Positions 53,597 to 60,795 of a stretch of DNA of 64,000 nucleotides are shown here, one piece after another (positions within the stretch are counted from its first letter, which is position 1; the number at the start of each line of letters is the position of its first letter). A model generated the notes under the pieces. That model searched no databases. It was not told the origin of the DNA and worked only from the letters and a program-made list of their open reading frames with translations. This DNA is from a virus, in IMG/VR virus record IMGVR_UViG_3300042546_000893, positions 1 to 64,000 of that record. The stretch is one strand, 5' to 3'. The position numbers were made by a program, and so were the translations under genes.

Positions 53597-53876
53597 ATTT
53601 TTGTTTACGTTCAGCCATCCATTTTTCTTTCCATCTTTTAGCTGAAATCTCATTTTGCTCTTTGGTGATATTCCACTCAGAGCGAGGCTTGATACTCTCA
53701 GCACCCCAAACACAATCTTGATGTGTTTCAGACATGGGTGAATATTCTGGCATTTGTTGATAAGTGAAAAGTGTGTTAGTCACCCAATCAGGGTCAAGCA
53801 TTACATCTTTGGGCTTAAAAGTTGATTTTGCTTGTTCAATCAATAACGAAACTATCTCTGGATAATCATTTACCAT
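53580..53876 (-). CDS. YPE-family small protein C
   Basis: 98 residues; DYPEIVSLLIEQA, PDWVTNTLFTYQ, DCVWGAE, then IKPRSEWNIT align well with the protein at 48852. Its last 17 bases overlap the rhomboid start. The C-terminus is basic and helical. The three copies in the window suggest a phage-specific family. Confidence 0.6.
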   Translation of the reverse strand: MVNDYPEIVSLLIEQAKSTFKPKDVMLDPDWVTNTLFTYQQMPEYSPMSETHQDCVWGAESIKPRSEWNITKEQNEISAKRWKEKWMAERKQKYAQRF

Positions 53877-54022
53877 TTCAAAGCTCCTGGTGTCTGGTGT
53901 TGCGGTGACTGTGATTGCTGTTGGTTAGGTAGGTTAATCTTTCCTGAGTAAAGGAAAAATGCTGCTGCAACGGCTGCAATTCCTAACCAAATCAAATTCT
54001 GTTTATTTTTTGTGAAATCCAT
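53870..54022 (-). CDS. Short single-pass membrane protein
   Basis: 50 residues (starts MDFTKNKQNLIWLGIAAVAA), one hydrophobic helix at about 10-26 and a Gln/Pro-rich tail (NQQQSQSPQHQTPGALKW). It overlaps the next gene (53876) by seven bases and the previous by 20. Probably translated, given the chain of overlaps. Confidence 0.5.
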   Translation of the reverse strand: MDFTKNKQNLIWLGIAAVAAAFFLYSGKINLPNQQQSQSPQHQTPGALKW

Positions 54023-54137
54023 AATATCTGTTACAAACAATGTTGTTGTGAATTGCGACTAAAGGGGGGATTGTCAGGTAAAGAATGATTCCAAAAATCA
54101 TCCATTGGATAATGAATCTATGGTTTATCGTTATCAT
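54003..54137 (-). CDS. Very short membrane protein
   Basis: 44 residues (starts MITINHRFIIQWMIFGIILY) with one hydrophobic helix at about 8-29. It begins at an ATGA overlap with the upstream small gene. Supported by the overlap chain only. Confidence 0.4.
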   Translation of the reverse strand: MITINHRFIIQWMIFGIILYLTIPPLVAIHNNIVCNRYYGFHKK

Positions 54138-54295
54138 AAATCCCCTTGAGCGTAGGCTTGACAGAAAGCTCCGGTATTGTCTGGGGTGCGATTATCAACA
54201 ATATCAGCACCCCCTCTTTGTAAGCAAAGGAGATAAGTTAAGAACCAAACTACTATCCAAAACATCATTTCCTTTTTCGTGTACAAATTTGTCAT
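54134..54295 (-). CDS. Very short membrane or exported protein
   Basis: 53 residues (starts MTNLYTKKEMMFWIVVWFLT) with one hydrophobic helix at about 10-26 and a polar tail that holds DNRTPDNTGAF and one cysteine. ATGA overlap with 54292. Similar in design to its neighbours. Confidence 0.45.
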   Translation of the reverse strand: MTNLYTKKEMMFWIVVWFLTYLLCLQRGGADIVDNRTPDNTGAFCQAYAQGDL

Positions 54296-54558
54296 CGCTG
54301 CATTTTATTGTTGTTGTTGATGATTATGTCGGGCGATGGTTGACTAGGACGTTCAATGTATCTTGTTCCTCCTACAACAATAGGTGAAATAAATATCAGG
54401 AATATAAAACCTATTGGCAAAAGCATTATATTTGAAGACATTCCTGATGATGTAGCATTCCGGTTTGGTTGTTGTTGGCAATCATCACTTGGTTGTTGAT
54501 AGTTTTGACCGGGAGCTTCATAGTAATTGATATGGATTCCGTTCTTTCTGTTTGACAT
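54292..54558 (-). CDS. Single-pass membrane protein with Gln/Asn-rich N-terminus
   Basis: 88 residues. The N-terminal part is Gln/Asn/Ser-rich; a hydrophobic helix spans about 43-64 (NIMLLPIGFIFLIFISPIVV). The C-terminus is Pro- and Asn-rich. It starts five bases after the upstream stop. Confidence 0.5.
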   Translation of the reverse strand: MSNRKNGIHINYYEAPGQNYQQPSDDCQQQPNRNATSSGMSSNIMLLPIGFIFLIFISPIVVGGTRYIERPSQPSPDIIINNNNKMQR

Positions 54559-54563
54559 TGTTT

Positions 54564-54845
54564 TTAATTGTTTTCAAATTTGTACATATTCACTGCACCA
54601 CCATTAGGAGTCATCACAGTGTTGGGTGAAACTTGCGGCTGTAATGTTTGAGGCTGTGGTCTTGTTACTATATTTTGATAAATCAAACCTGCAACAATTC
54701 CAACTATTAACCACTGCCACCCATTTAACTTGTCAAAAAATTTATCTACCTTCATCGTTTTTTCTCCTAGTAATTCGTTAATTATTGAAAGTTTTTCGAG
54801 GTCTTTATCAGAACATTTGTCCTGTGACAAGATTCTGTTTTTCAT
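54564..54845 (-). CDS. Single-pass membrane protein with helical N-domain
   Basis: 93 residues from ATG 54845. A later ATG at 54755 with a strong AGGAG site would give a 63-residue form, so two forms are possible. A hydrophobic helix (WQWLIVGIVAGLIYQNIV) lies near residue 43-60, followed by a Pro/Gln/Thr-rich tail. The longer frame extends into the upstream gene and is not counted. Confidence 0.45.
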   Translation of the reverse strand: MKNRILSQDKCSDKDLEKLSIINELLGEKTMKVDKFFDKLNGWQWLIVGIVAGLIYQNIVTRPQPQTLQPQVSPNTVMTPNGGAVNMYKFENN

Positions 54846-54855
54846 TTGTCTAAGC

Positions 54856-55242
54856 TCAGAAGAACTTAAAGATGATTGTGTTTTGACTTCCGATGTTGAA
54901 TCTGTACCCCGATAATCCTGAATCACCGTATCCGCGTTCTGCAATCTCTGGATTCTGTTGATACTGACGTGGCTCATATTCTTGGTTTTCTTGGGGTAAT
55001 GTGTATTCGTATTCTTGGATGGTTCGACGGTTTTGGCACGGTCTTTGTGGCATAGTTTCTGTTTGCAAATATGCCTGTTGAAACTCATAACCTGGCGGGA
55101 GTTGTGCCAAGGCGTGACCTGTCATAGAGGGCGAGACAAGGCATAAGACAAGGCTTGTGCCAAGTCGTGCCAAGGTTTTGTGAGAAATTGCCGTGTCGCA
55201 TGACAGGTTGTCGTGAACCAACGGGAGAAGAATTGTATCCAT
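54856..55242 (-). CDS. Exported Gln/Tyr/Glu-rich protein
   Basis: 128 residues starting at a TAATG overlap. The N-terminal 47 residues look like a long signal peptide with a hydrophobic core (LGTSLVLCLVSPSMTG) and an ALA cleavage site (about 45-47). The mature part is rich in Gln, Tyr, Glu and Pro (EYEYTLPQENQEYEPRQYQQ), likely disordered and extracytoplasmic. Confidence 0.5.
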   Translation of the reverse strand: MDTILLPLVHDNLSCDTAISHKTLARLGTSLVLCLVSPSMTGHALAQLPPGYEFQQAYLQTETMPQRPCQNRRTIQEYEYTLPQENQEYEPRQYQQNPEIAERGYGDSGLSGYRFNIGSQNTIIFKFF

Positions 55243-55463
55243 TATTTTGAGTCCTTTTGCACTATGTTAATGAATTGGTTTTTTGCAGAGAGTAGACTGC
55301 AAATACCGTTTGCATTTGCTTGTAGCATCCAGATGACACTACCACCTCCAATACCCGTTCCAATTATTAGGAGTATGATTGTGTTAATCATTGACTTCTT
55401 AATATTGTTTGCTGTTTTTGCGATAGATGACACCATAATCTGTACCTGGTTTTTACTTAACAA
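55242..55463 (-). CDS. Small membrane protein with GxGxGGG helix
   Basis: 73 residues with one hydrophobic helix (about 26-46, NTIILLIIGTGIGGGSVIWM). Its glycine pattern is zipper-like. It may be a channel or a pilin-like subunit, but nothing decides this. Confidence 0.5.
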   Translation of the reverse strand: MLSKNQVQIMVSSIAKTANNIKKSMINTIILLIIGTGIGGGSVIWMLQANANGICSLLSAKNQFINIVQKDSK

Positions 55464-55514
55464 ATCCCTCCGTGCATAAGAAAAACCACATCGGGATACT
55501 GCTTTTTGATTGGT

Positions 55515-56060
55515 TTATTTGCCCTCTGGCAACGCAAAGTAATTGAGAATGTTTTCGCTTCCGGTAAGTTGAAATCGATCTGCTCTTTCAACCTCTCGAA
55601 TCTCGGCATCAATAATCATTCCCACTTGATTGAAACAGGTTGTTACTTTTGCAAATTCAAAGCCTTGGGCAAAATGTTCTAAGACTTTATCTTGTAGTTT
55701 TTCCGCAGCCAGTTCGACAACCTTGGGGGCTATTTGTTCGGCTAAATTGTCAGCCATTTTGTCGATTGTTTCAGCCATAGATCCGGCTGCGTGTTCTGTT
55801 TTTCCCCCCGCTTTCTTCTGTTGGGATTGCAAGTCTTTAACGTATTTTTCAACGGCTTGGGAAACAGACAATGAGTGGGTTTGTTGTATTCCGATAATTG
55901 AAGAAAGAATCGCTACCATCCCATTTTGAGGAACTTTTGTCGCGTCAAGATGGAAGTTTTCTGCTAATGCAGAAATGATTAATCTGGCTCTTTCTGGCTT
56001 GATTCCAACCGCAGATGCGATCGCGTCAAGGTCGTAGTTTTGTTGAGTTTGTGCTGTCAT
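55515..56060 (-). CDS. Helical soluble protein at the head of the membrane island
   Basis: 181 residues. The N-terminal part (YDLDAIASAVGIKPERARL) could bind DNA; a long helix lies at about 90-140 (AETIDKMADNLAEQIAPKV). ATGA overlap with the HTH gene 56057. Function unknown; the co-transcribed HTH hints at a regulatory or partition-like pair. Confidence 0.5.
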   Translation of the reverse strand: MTAQTQQNYDLDAIASAVGIKPERARLIISALAENFHLDATKVPQNGMVAILSSIIGIQQTHSLSVSQAVEKYVKDLQSQQKKAGGKTEHAAGSMAETIDKMADNLAEQIAPKVVELAAEKLQDKVLEHFAQGFEFAKVTTCFNQVGMIIDAEIREVERADRFQLTGSENILNYFALPEGK

Positions 56061-56314
56061 AATCCTCTTAATTTAATGTCGTTTAAAATCCGTTCACGGG
56101 TTCGAGTTCTTGCCCTGTTTTTATACTCGATTAACTTGCTTGCAGCATCAGCCGAAATCATGCCGTCATTGGGTTGAAAATCAAATTCCTCTGGGCTTAA
56201 AACGCCTCGGAGGTCTTGACATAGGGTTCGGAGGTAATTAACCGAAACTCCTAAACTCTCGGCTACCTGCTCACGGGTAAAATGGGTAATTTCCTCAATA
56301 CTTGCGCTCCGCAT
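56057..56314 (-). CDS. HTH protein
   Basis: 85 residues with an HTH at about 12-30 (FTREQVAESLGVSVNYLRTL), followed by an acidic linker and a basic C-terminus (RARTRTRERIL). Probably a DNA-binding regulator of the membrane island. No good ribosome site; ATG used. Confidence 0.6.
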   Translation of the reverse strand: MRSASIEEITHFTREQVAESLGVSVNYLRTLCQDLRGVLSPEEFDFQPNDGMISADAASKLIEYKNRARTRTRERILNDIKLRGL

Positions 56315-56445
56315 AAATGATTACAAATCGTTTGGTTTCTGTTTGTTAAGCGAAATGAAACGCTTAACTAACAACAACAATAAACCCATATCAAAGGGGC
56401 GACAATTCACTTGTGATTGCACTTGTGAACAAGATTGATAGACAC

Positions 56446-56482
56446 TAAAAAACCCTCCGCAGTAAAGGACTGGAGAGGGTTT
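56446..56482 (-). terminator. Terminator of the XRE gene 56503
   Basis: Minus strand: AAACCCTC pairs with GAGGGTTT, followed by a run of T. It lies 20 bases after the stop of 56503-56691 and separates that gene from the membrane island. Confidence 0.75.
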
Positions 56483-56502
56483 GGTTTTGAGTTTTCAATT
56501 TG

Positions 56503-56691
56503 TCATTGGTAGTTGGCTAATACTTTCTGGGCTTCTTTTATAGCTCTTGGTGATGGGTTGCGATCGCCTGAACTCCATTTGCTAACTGCGCTTACAGAAT
56601 AATCCATTTCTTCGGCTATCTTTTCGATAGTCCAACCTAACCGACTTTGCAGTAAATGAACTGGGTTAATACGGTCGCTTTGTGCAAACAT
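56503..56691 (-). CDS. XRE-family HTH protein
   Basis: 62 residues, nearly all one HTH domain (WTIEKIAEEMDYSVSAVSKW, then SSGDRNPSPRAIKEA). ATG with GAGG eight bases upstream. A short regulator that forms its own transcription unit with a hairpin upstream and a terminator downstream. Likely controls neighbouring early genes. Confidence 0.75.
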   Translation of the reverse strand: MFAQSDRINPVHLLQSRLGWTIEKIAEEMDYSVSAVSKWSSGDRNPSPRAIKEAQKVLANYQ

Positions 56692-56729
56692 TGTAATAGC
56701 CTCAACTGGGTTAAAGAATGGGTTGGGGT

Positions 56730-56760
56730 GGGGCTGATCGGCTGATATCCGGTCAGCCCC
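56730..56760. promoter_or_regulatory. Hairpin between divergent regulators
   Basis: GGGGCTGA (56730-56737) pairs with TCAGCCCC (56753-56760); an inner CGG/CCG stem follows. It has the two-tier form of the leaders elsewhere. It is near the starts of both 56691 (-) and 56817 (+). Confidence 0.5.
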
Positions 56761-56816
56761 TTTCAGTATTTGTGTTAATGTTATGCTGATTATATGCTAA
56801 ACGACATAAAAAAACA

Positions 56817-57068
56817 ATGGACAAAAGGTATAGAATTACGATTAAGATCCCTGCGTGGCATAATAAGCGATTAAGGGAATGGGCAGCACTCAAGGGTGTA
56901 GCACCCACAACCTTGGCGGGTAACGTATTGCAAGCTCGAATAGAAGCAAACGACCAACAAATTGTGGCGATGTTAAAGTCTCGGTCTGAGGATGAAGGAT
57001 TAACTATTGAGGAATTTATTAAAAAGATTGTCAATGATTCAGATGATCAAGAAAAGCCCACTAGGTAG
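56817..57068 (+). CDS. RHH-like small regulator
   Basis: 83 residues. The N-terminal KRYRITIKIPAWHNKRLREW followed by GVAPTTLAGNVLQARI fits a ribbon-helix-helix pattern (beta strand, helix, TT loop, helix). The C-terminal part is acidic. It is the only plus-strand gene in a long minus-strand region and is divergent from the XRE gene. Confidence 0.55.
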   Translation: MDKRYRITIKIPAWHNKRLREWAALKGVAPTTLAGNVLQARIEANDQQIVAMLKSRSEDEGLTIEEFIKKIVNDSDDQEKPTR

Positions 57069-57094
57069 AGTGAGCTTCTTTGGAGTTATCGGGA

Positions 57095-57424
57095 CTAAAA
57101 CAAACTTAATTGACCTTCACTAACCGTTTTACTTTTGGGATTGTTCCACGACTCCCCCCTAGAGTTTACACAATTTCGCCAGTGAGGGTAGGTTTTAAAT
57201 GGCTTGCCTAGCGCGATAAACTTTTGAATTAACCGCAGTTCCTCAAGCCATATCTTGTAGGGTGAATGTTCCCTGATTCCGAAGGGGTAGCGGTCGTTGC
57301 AATACTTCCGGGCATCCTTAGAGTTGGTTTGTTCGCCCAAACAAGCGCATTGCATCTCATACTCAAGGAGGGAGTTTGATATTCGATTAATCGCATGATC
57401 ACGCCACGATACTGATTTTTTCAT
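57095..57424 (-). CDS. Hypothetical early protein
   Basis: 109 residues; several Cys (CACLGEQ, KYCNDRY, WRNCVN) and aromatic residues; the end GQLSLF resembles the C-terminal clamp- or beta-binding motif style of replication proteins (weak). Two bases from the upstream small gene. Function unknown. Confidence 0.45.
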   Translation of the reverse strand: MKKSVSWRDHAINRISNSLLEYEMQCACLGEQTNSKDARKYCNDRYPFGIREHSPYKIWLEELRLIQKFIALGKPFKTYPHWRNCVNSRGESWNNPKSKTVSEGQLSLF

Positions 57425-57425
57425 T

Positions 57426-57599
57426 TCAACTACCTTCTGAACGATAATTCAACCAATACCAAAAAGCAATGATCTGGTAGTCGTAGCGACTTTTGCGGTA
57501 GACAAGATTCCACCATATTTTAAAGTTAACTGTGCAGTCATGGATTCCGTCATAGAGTCCGCCACGGGTTTCGTCGCGCATCCGATCAAATAATTTCAT
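57426..57599 (-). CDS. Short hypothetical early protein
   Basis: 57 residues (starts MKLFDRMRDETRGGLYDGIH), rich in Trp and Tyr (FKIWWNLVYRKSRYDYQ, FWYWLNY). AGAGG nine bases before the ATG; the stop is two bases before the next ATG. Supported by these signals though it is short. Confidence 0.5.
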   Translation of the reverse strand: MKLFDRMRDETRGGLYDGIHDCTVNFKIWWNLVYRKSRYDYQIIAFWYWLNYRSEGS

Positions 57600-57632
57600 T
57601 GTTTTAATCCTCTAGGGTCTGAGTAGTGGCAA

Positions 57633-57833
57633 TCATAGGCTTGTAATATTTAATTGAATGGGAACCTCGTAGCTTGTCAGCAAACCCTTTTTACTCATCT
57701 TTGCTAACTCAACCTGAACGTCTGCTATTTCAAATTGAATCTTTTTCTCGGCTCCCAATGGGGTGACTCCATCACAATTCAGGACTTCAATTAAATTCTC
57801 TGAGATTCTCCTATCTAATAAATGGAATTGCAT
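57633..57833 (-). CDS. Hypothetical early protein
   Basis: 66 residues, with a charged helix in the middle (LGAEKKIQFEIADVQVELAK). It overlaps the upstream gene by 23 bases. No domain recognised. Confidence 0.45.
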   Translation of the reverse strand: MQFHLLDRRISENLIEVLNCDGVTPLGAEKKIQFEIADVQVELAKMSKKGLLTSYEVPIQLNITSL

Positions 57834-58101
57834 TGTCTTTTAAAACCTCAAACCACTGCGCCTCTGTTGGCATCAGGTGTTCGTTATTTTTGATTGGATA
57901 AGGGAATATTCTCCTTGCCACTTTAGATGCTGCGATCGCGTCGGACTTTGAAACAAAATGACCGGGCAACAAAAGACCGGATGGAATATGAGTAACACCC
58001 CAGTAATCGTCATCACACCGGTTAACTGCCAACCATTTTCTAGCTGTGGCTTGAGCTTTTCCTAGTCCATAAATTGTCTGTGTTGTAATTGTTTTTCTCA
58101 T
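57811..58101 (-). CDS. Hypothetical early protein
   Basis: 96 residues; N-terminus basic (TIYGLGKAQATARKWLAVNR), middle contains GVTHIPSGLLLPGHFVSKSD. It overlaps 58098 by four bases. Function unknown. Confidence 0.45.
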   Translation of the reverse strand: MRKTITTQTIYGLGKAQATARKWLAVNRCDDDYWGVTHIPSGLLLPGHFVSKSDAIAASKVARRIFPYPIKNNEHLMPTEAQWFEVLKDNAIPFIR

Positions 58102-58283
58102 ATTCTCCTTGTCCTTGTAATAACCGAAACTGGTGTACCTTTCCAGTTTTCCTCAATAAAAAACTTGTCATTGCCTAGAAGGTTTAACCTTTCACATTCC
58201 TTTCTAGCTTCGCTGTGTCTTGAACTTGAAAATACAACTTGACCTAAACTATTCTTGACTACAAAGCCTTTAAATTCGCTCAT
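58098..58283 (-). CDS. Hypothetical early protein after attenuator-like leader
   Basis: 61 residues with a perfect AGGAGG upstream. It contains an alternating beta pattern (FKGFVVKNSLGQVVFSSS) and RHSEARKECERLN. It lies just after a transcription terminator, so it is expressed only when this is bypassed or from an internal start. Confidence 0.5.
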   Translation of the reverse strand: MSEFKGFVVKNSLGQVVFSSSRHSEARKECERLNLLGNDKFFIEENWKGTPVSVITRTRRI

Positions 58284-58303
58284 TGTCCTCCTGTTAATTT
58301 GTT

Positions 58304-58337
58304 AAAAAAAGGGTAGTTCAAGGGTCTTTCCTACCCC
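58304..58337 (-). terminator. Terminator/attenuator within the early operon
   Basis: Minus strand: GGGTAG pairs with CTACCC, extended by one GC pair at best, followed by seven T. It lies between 58416 and 58283, so it should reduce expression of the downstream genes. Confidence 0.65.
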
Positions 58338-58346
58338 GGATTCGTC

Positions 58347-58391
58347 TTACTTACACAAACACCAGATGACTGATGATCCTCGTCTAAACAT
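58347..58391 (-). CDS. Possible 14-codon leader peptide
   Basis: MFRRGSSVIWCLCK, preceded by AAAGGAGGTGAT, a 12-base perfect match to the anti-SD end of 16S rRNA. The spacing to the ATG is very short (two bases after GGAGG), so translation is uncertain. It sits just before the terminator at 58304-58337. Confidence 0.35.
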   Translation of the reverse strand: MFRRGSSVIWCLCK

Positions 58392-58415
58392 CACCTCCTT
58401 TCTGTTGAGTTGAAG

Positions 58416-58757
58416 TTATGCGATCGCTAATTCCCCAGAATTAACCTCAACAATCTCCCCCAATGCAAGGATGAAAGACTCCTCCCCTTGCTTGATTGTT
58501 TTCTCTCCCTGACTCCATTCTGGTTTGGGAATACCTTTCCCTATCCCTAACAATTCAACTGTTACAGACGGGCGTTTTTTGCCGTAACCATTACGAATAA
58601 CCAGGTGGGTTATCGGCTTGTCAAATCGAGCATAATAATATTGATTGATTTTTCGGTATTCTTCTTTTTTAACACCACTGGCAATCATTCTAAACCAGTC
58701 ATCATTGACAGCTAAAGTTAAAGTTCTACTTGTGATTTCGTAGCCTTTGTAGTTCAT
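58416..58757 (-). CDS. ASCH-domain-like protein
   Basis: 113 residues. The pattern LTLAVNDDWFRMIASGVKKE then YRKINQYY, ITHLVIRNGYGKKRPSVTVE and SFILALGEI matches small phage ASCH-domain proteins, which have an RNA-binding PUA-like fold. Probably an early phage gene; role in RNA binding is from the family. Confidence 0.65.
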   Translation of the reverse strand: MNYKGYEITSRTLTLAVNDDWFRMIASGVKKEEYRKINQYYYARFDKPITHLVIRNGYGKKRPSVTVELLGIGKGIPKPEWSQGEKTIKQGEESFILALGEIVEVNSGELAIA

Positions 58758-58784
58758 AATTTCTGTGTTGTAGAGTTTTGAATT

Positions 58785-58801
58785 GGGGGAATTTCACCCC
58801 C
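58785..58801 (-). repeat. GGGGG-CCCCC intergenic hairpin, copy 2
   Basis: Minus strand: GGGGG-TGAAATT-CCCCC followed by AATTCAAAACTC. It matches the element at 52246-52264 in stem, loop and flank. It lies between 58831 and 58757, after a stop codon and before the next start. Confidence 0.6.
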
Positions 58802-58830
58802 AGAGTTAAGTTAAAAACCAAGGCAATTAT

Positions 58831-59712
58831 TTAGAAATCAATACCCGCAGCCGCCAATGCTTCCACATCACTAACAGGGGGTAGCGCCGCCATAATTTGT
58901 TCGGGTTGAATCAAGGGGCGTTTAGGCTGTAATCCTTGGATACAAAAATCTTTAACTTCAGAATCAAAGCCAACAAAGTAGTTTTTCCATGTTTCTAGTG
59001 TGGGCTTTTCGTAGCTCACAACTTTACACGCGGGACTTTTTATTTTATCCCCTGCTAACTCGCGTTTGGTAGTAAAAGCAAAAACACAAAGGGACTTGAA
59101 CATCTGTGTTTTTTCACTAGCGGGAATGCCATTAACTATGGCGTGGCACGATGTTAAGTCACTGATAAATTTTCCCCATTCAATTGAAAAACTAGCTTGA
59201 GCCGCGCCTTTCAATTTGAGGCTTAAAGGTACTTGGTGCAACGGCTTGTTATTTTCGTCAAGTAAGATGATGTCGAACGCCTGGAAGTTTTGAAAGTTAT
59301 CATTTTCTTTGTGAATAGCTTTCTTGTAATAACCAGCAAAAACAATATGTTCTTGTTCTTTTGTCGCGGCTTTATCTAATGCCAGAACTGGAGTCCGAGG
59401 ACAAACGAGTGCGCGCATTGACGTGAACAGCAACCCTTGTTCTTTTTTGTCTCCACTTGCAAAGGCATAATCAATAAGGGTTTTTTCGTCAAAGTTTAAC
59501 CATCCGGCTTTTGCGGCTTGATCAATGGGGATAAAATAACCGCATTGTGACGGGTCTTCCCCTCGCATGGCTTGAATGCGGGGAAGTTTTGCATCTGGAT
59601 TGATGTATTCCTCAGACGCAAATTCATCACGGATGACGGATTTACCCTCGTCCATTGGTTTAATTTCAGTTTGCATAACTTCGGTTTCAGTGGTTTTTGT
59701 TGTGGTTTTCAT
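58831..59712 (-). CDS. Conserved cyanobacterial phage/plasmid protein, unknown function
   Basis: 293 residues from ATG 59712; GTG 59748 is an alternative. Typical segments: FASEEYINPDAKLPRIQAM, CGYFIPIDQAAKAGW, LLFTSMRALVCPRTPV. It resembles a family of roughly 300-residue proteins in cyanobacterial mobile elements (possibly DUF5895), whose role is unknown. The presence of WG and long strands suggests a nucleic-acid-binding role at most; not assigned. Confidence 0.55.
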   Translation of the reverse strand: MKTTTKTTETEVMQTEIKPMDEGKSVIRDEFASEEYINPDAKLPRIQAMRGEDPSQCGYFIPIDQAAKAGWLNFDEKTLIDYAFASGDKKEQGLLFTSMRALVCPRTPVLALDKAATKEQEHIVFAGYYKKAIHKENDNFQNFQAFDIILLDENNKPLHQVPLSLKLKGAAQASFSIEWGKFISDLTSCHAIVNGIPASEKTQMFKSLCVFAFTTKRELAGDKIKSPACKVVSYEKPTLETWKNYFVGFDSEVKDFCIQGLQPKRPLIQPEQIMAALPPVSDVEALAAAGIDF

Positions 59713-59755
59713 TGGATTTCTGTTAGGTTTATTCGGGCTTAATCGCACCGCCCCA

Positions 59756-59787
59756 ACGCTTCACAAATCAAGGTATTTATGAAGCGT
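59756..59787 (-). promoter_or_regulatory. 8-bp hairpin upstream of 59712
   Basis: ACGCTTCA pairs with TGAAGCGT across 16 bases. It lies in the gap between 59804 and 59712 and may be a leader or an mRNA processing element. Confidence 0.4.
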
Positions 59788-59803
59788 AAGGGAAGGGTGA
59801 TTA

Positions 59804-60022
59804 TTAGTTGCGTGCTTTGTACATATCAAAAGGACAAAAATCGTCATCCGGCATTTCAGAAAAGAATCTGTCGCTACCGTCAGCAAATAGAATAATTCCC
59901 CCTGAATCGTTGGGGTTCTTGATAAAAATGTCCCCCGCTGGATTTAAAAAATAATCCAGACTTAAACTAGATCCACGATCAGATCCGATCTCATAGGCTC
60001 TATCTAAATTTTTTCTGTCCAT
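59804..60022 (-). CDS. Hypothetical early protein
   Basis: 72 residues from ATG 60022 (GGAG upstream; ATG 60037 overlaps the previous gene). Acidic, with many Asp and Gly (NPNDSGGIILFADGSDRFFS). Unknown. Confidence 0.45.
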   Translation of the reverse strand: MDRKNLDRAYEIGSDRGSSLSLDYFLNPAGDIFIKNPNDSGGIILFADGSDRFFSEMPDDDFCPFDMYKARN

Positions 60023-60023
60023 G

Positions 60024-60224
60024 TTAGTTTTCTCCAAGAATTGAATTAATTAATTCGTTAAACTCATTCATTGTTCCCTGTGGAATCTGCTTAATAATTG
60101 CAGGGATCAAAACATCGTCAATCTCAATACATCGGTCGTTATAGGTTTCGTTGAACTCGACAATGAAGTCGCGTTCTTCTATTAATTCGACGAATCTTTC
60201 AGCTAACTCTTTGACATCATCCAT
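60024..60224 (-). CDS. Hypothetical early protein
   Basis: 66 residues, acidic and helical (KELAERFVELIEERDFIVEF). ATG 60224 overlaps the previous stop (TGATG). Unknown function. Confidence 0.45.
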   Translation of the reverse strand: MDDVKELAERFVELIEERDFIVEFNETYNDRCIEIDDVLIPAIIKQIPQGTMNEFNELINSILGEN

Positions 60225-60673
60225 CACGCCACCTCCTCAGTCCATGACTGCTCAATTAAGCAGTCAACAGCTAACTGAAAACTGCTGTGTCGGGATTGGG
60301 AATATTGATACCCTTTTCCGTGAACTAACATCTCGGAAACAGCGTAAAACTGTTTGCGGTATTGGACTATATAGCCTAATTTGCAGCCCAGTTCCCAGAT
60401 AGCCGTCCCTGTTTCTTTGGCTAACTTGACAACTTCAACTTTTTCTTCGGGCTGGCTTTTTGCTTGGATCTGTTCCCAGTAGTAGGAAAACTGATCGACT
60501 GAGATAGGAACAGCCCCAACTCCGACCCGATACCAAATAATCCCTTCAACGACATTACTAATGGCTTTGATGTCTTCTGGTTTGTAGGCTGCTTCGGTTC
60601 CATAGGTGAAATTGTCCCAACTCAAGACTTGAGCAACGATGTCTAGGTCGTAAATGTTAGATTTGGGTGTCAT
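60224..60673 (-). CDS. First gene of the leftward early operon
   Basis: 149 residues, no recognised domain. Contains IYDLDIVAQVLSWDNFTYG and YAVSEMLVHGKGYQYSQSRH. It is the first gene after the leftward promoter/operator at 60757-60788, so it should be controlled by the XRE repressor. Confidence 0.5.
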   Translation of the reverse strand: MTPKSNIYDLDIVAQVLSWDNFTYGTEAAYKPEDIKAISNVVEGIIWYRVGVGAVPISVDQFSYYWEQIQAKSQPEEKVEVVKLAKETGTAIWELGCKLGYIVQYRKQFYAVSEMLVHGKGYQYSQSRHSSFQLAVDCLIEQSWTEEVA

Positions 60674-60756
60674 GGTTTTAATTGGGTTTTATCCCGTAAG
60701 GCGGTTGGCATTTGACCTCAGAAATCTGGGTGCTGACCGCTTTTGGCTTTGTATCT

Positions 60757-60785
60757 ACAATCTTATAATACCATTATAAGATTGT
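60757..60785. promoter_or_regulatory. Left operator: perfect 13-bp inverted repeat
   Basis: ACAATCTTATAAT (60757-60769), spacer ACC, ATTATAAGATTGT (60773-60785). It is a perfect palindrome and overlaps the leftward promoter. The same half-site recurs at 61109-61119. Confidence 0.8.
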
Positions 60786-60788
60786 CAA
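60760..60788 (-). promoter_or_regulatory. Leftward early promoter
   Basis: Minus strand: TTGACA (60788-60783), 17 bases, TAAGAT (60765-60760); TATAAG with 15 bases is an alternative -10. The operator covers the spacer and -10. Confidence 0.6.
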
Positions 60789-60795
60789 GCGATTT

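Noticed and set aside
54085-54387. 100-residue plus-strand frame in the membrane island
   Set aside because: It lies opposite two short minus-strand genes that are supported by overlap chains.
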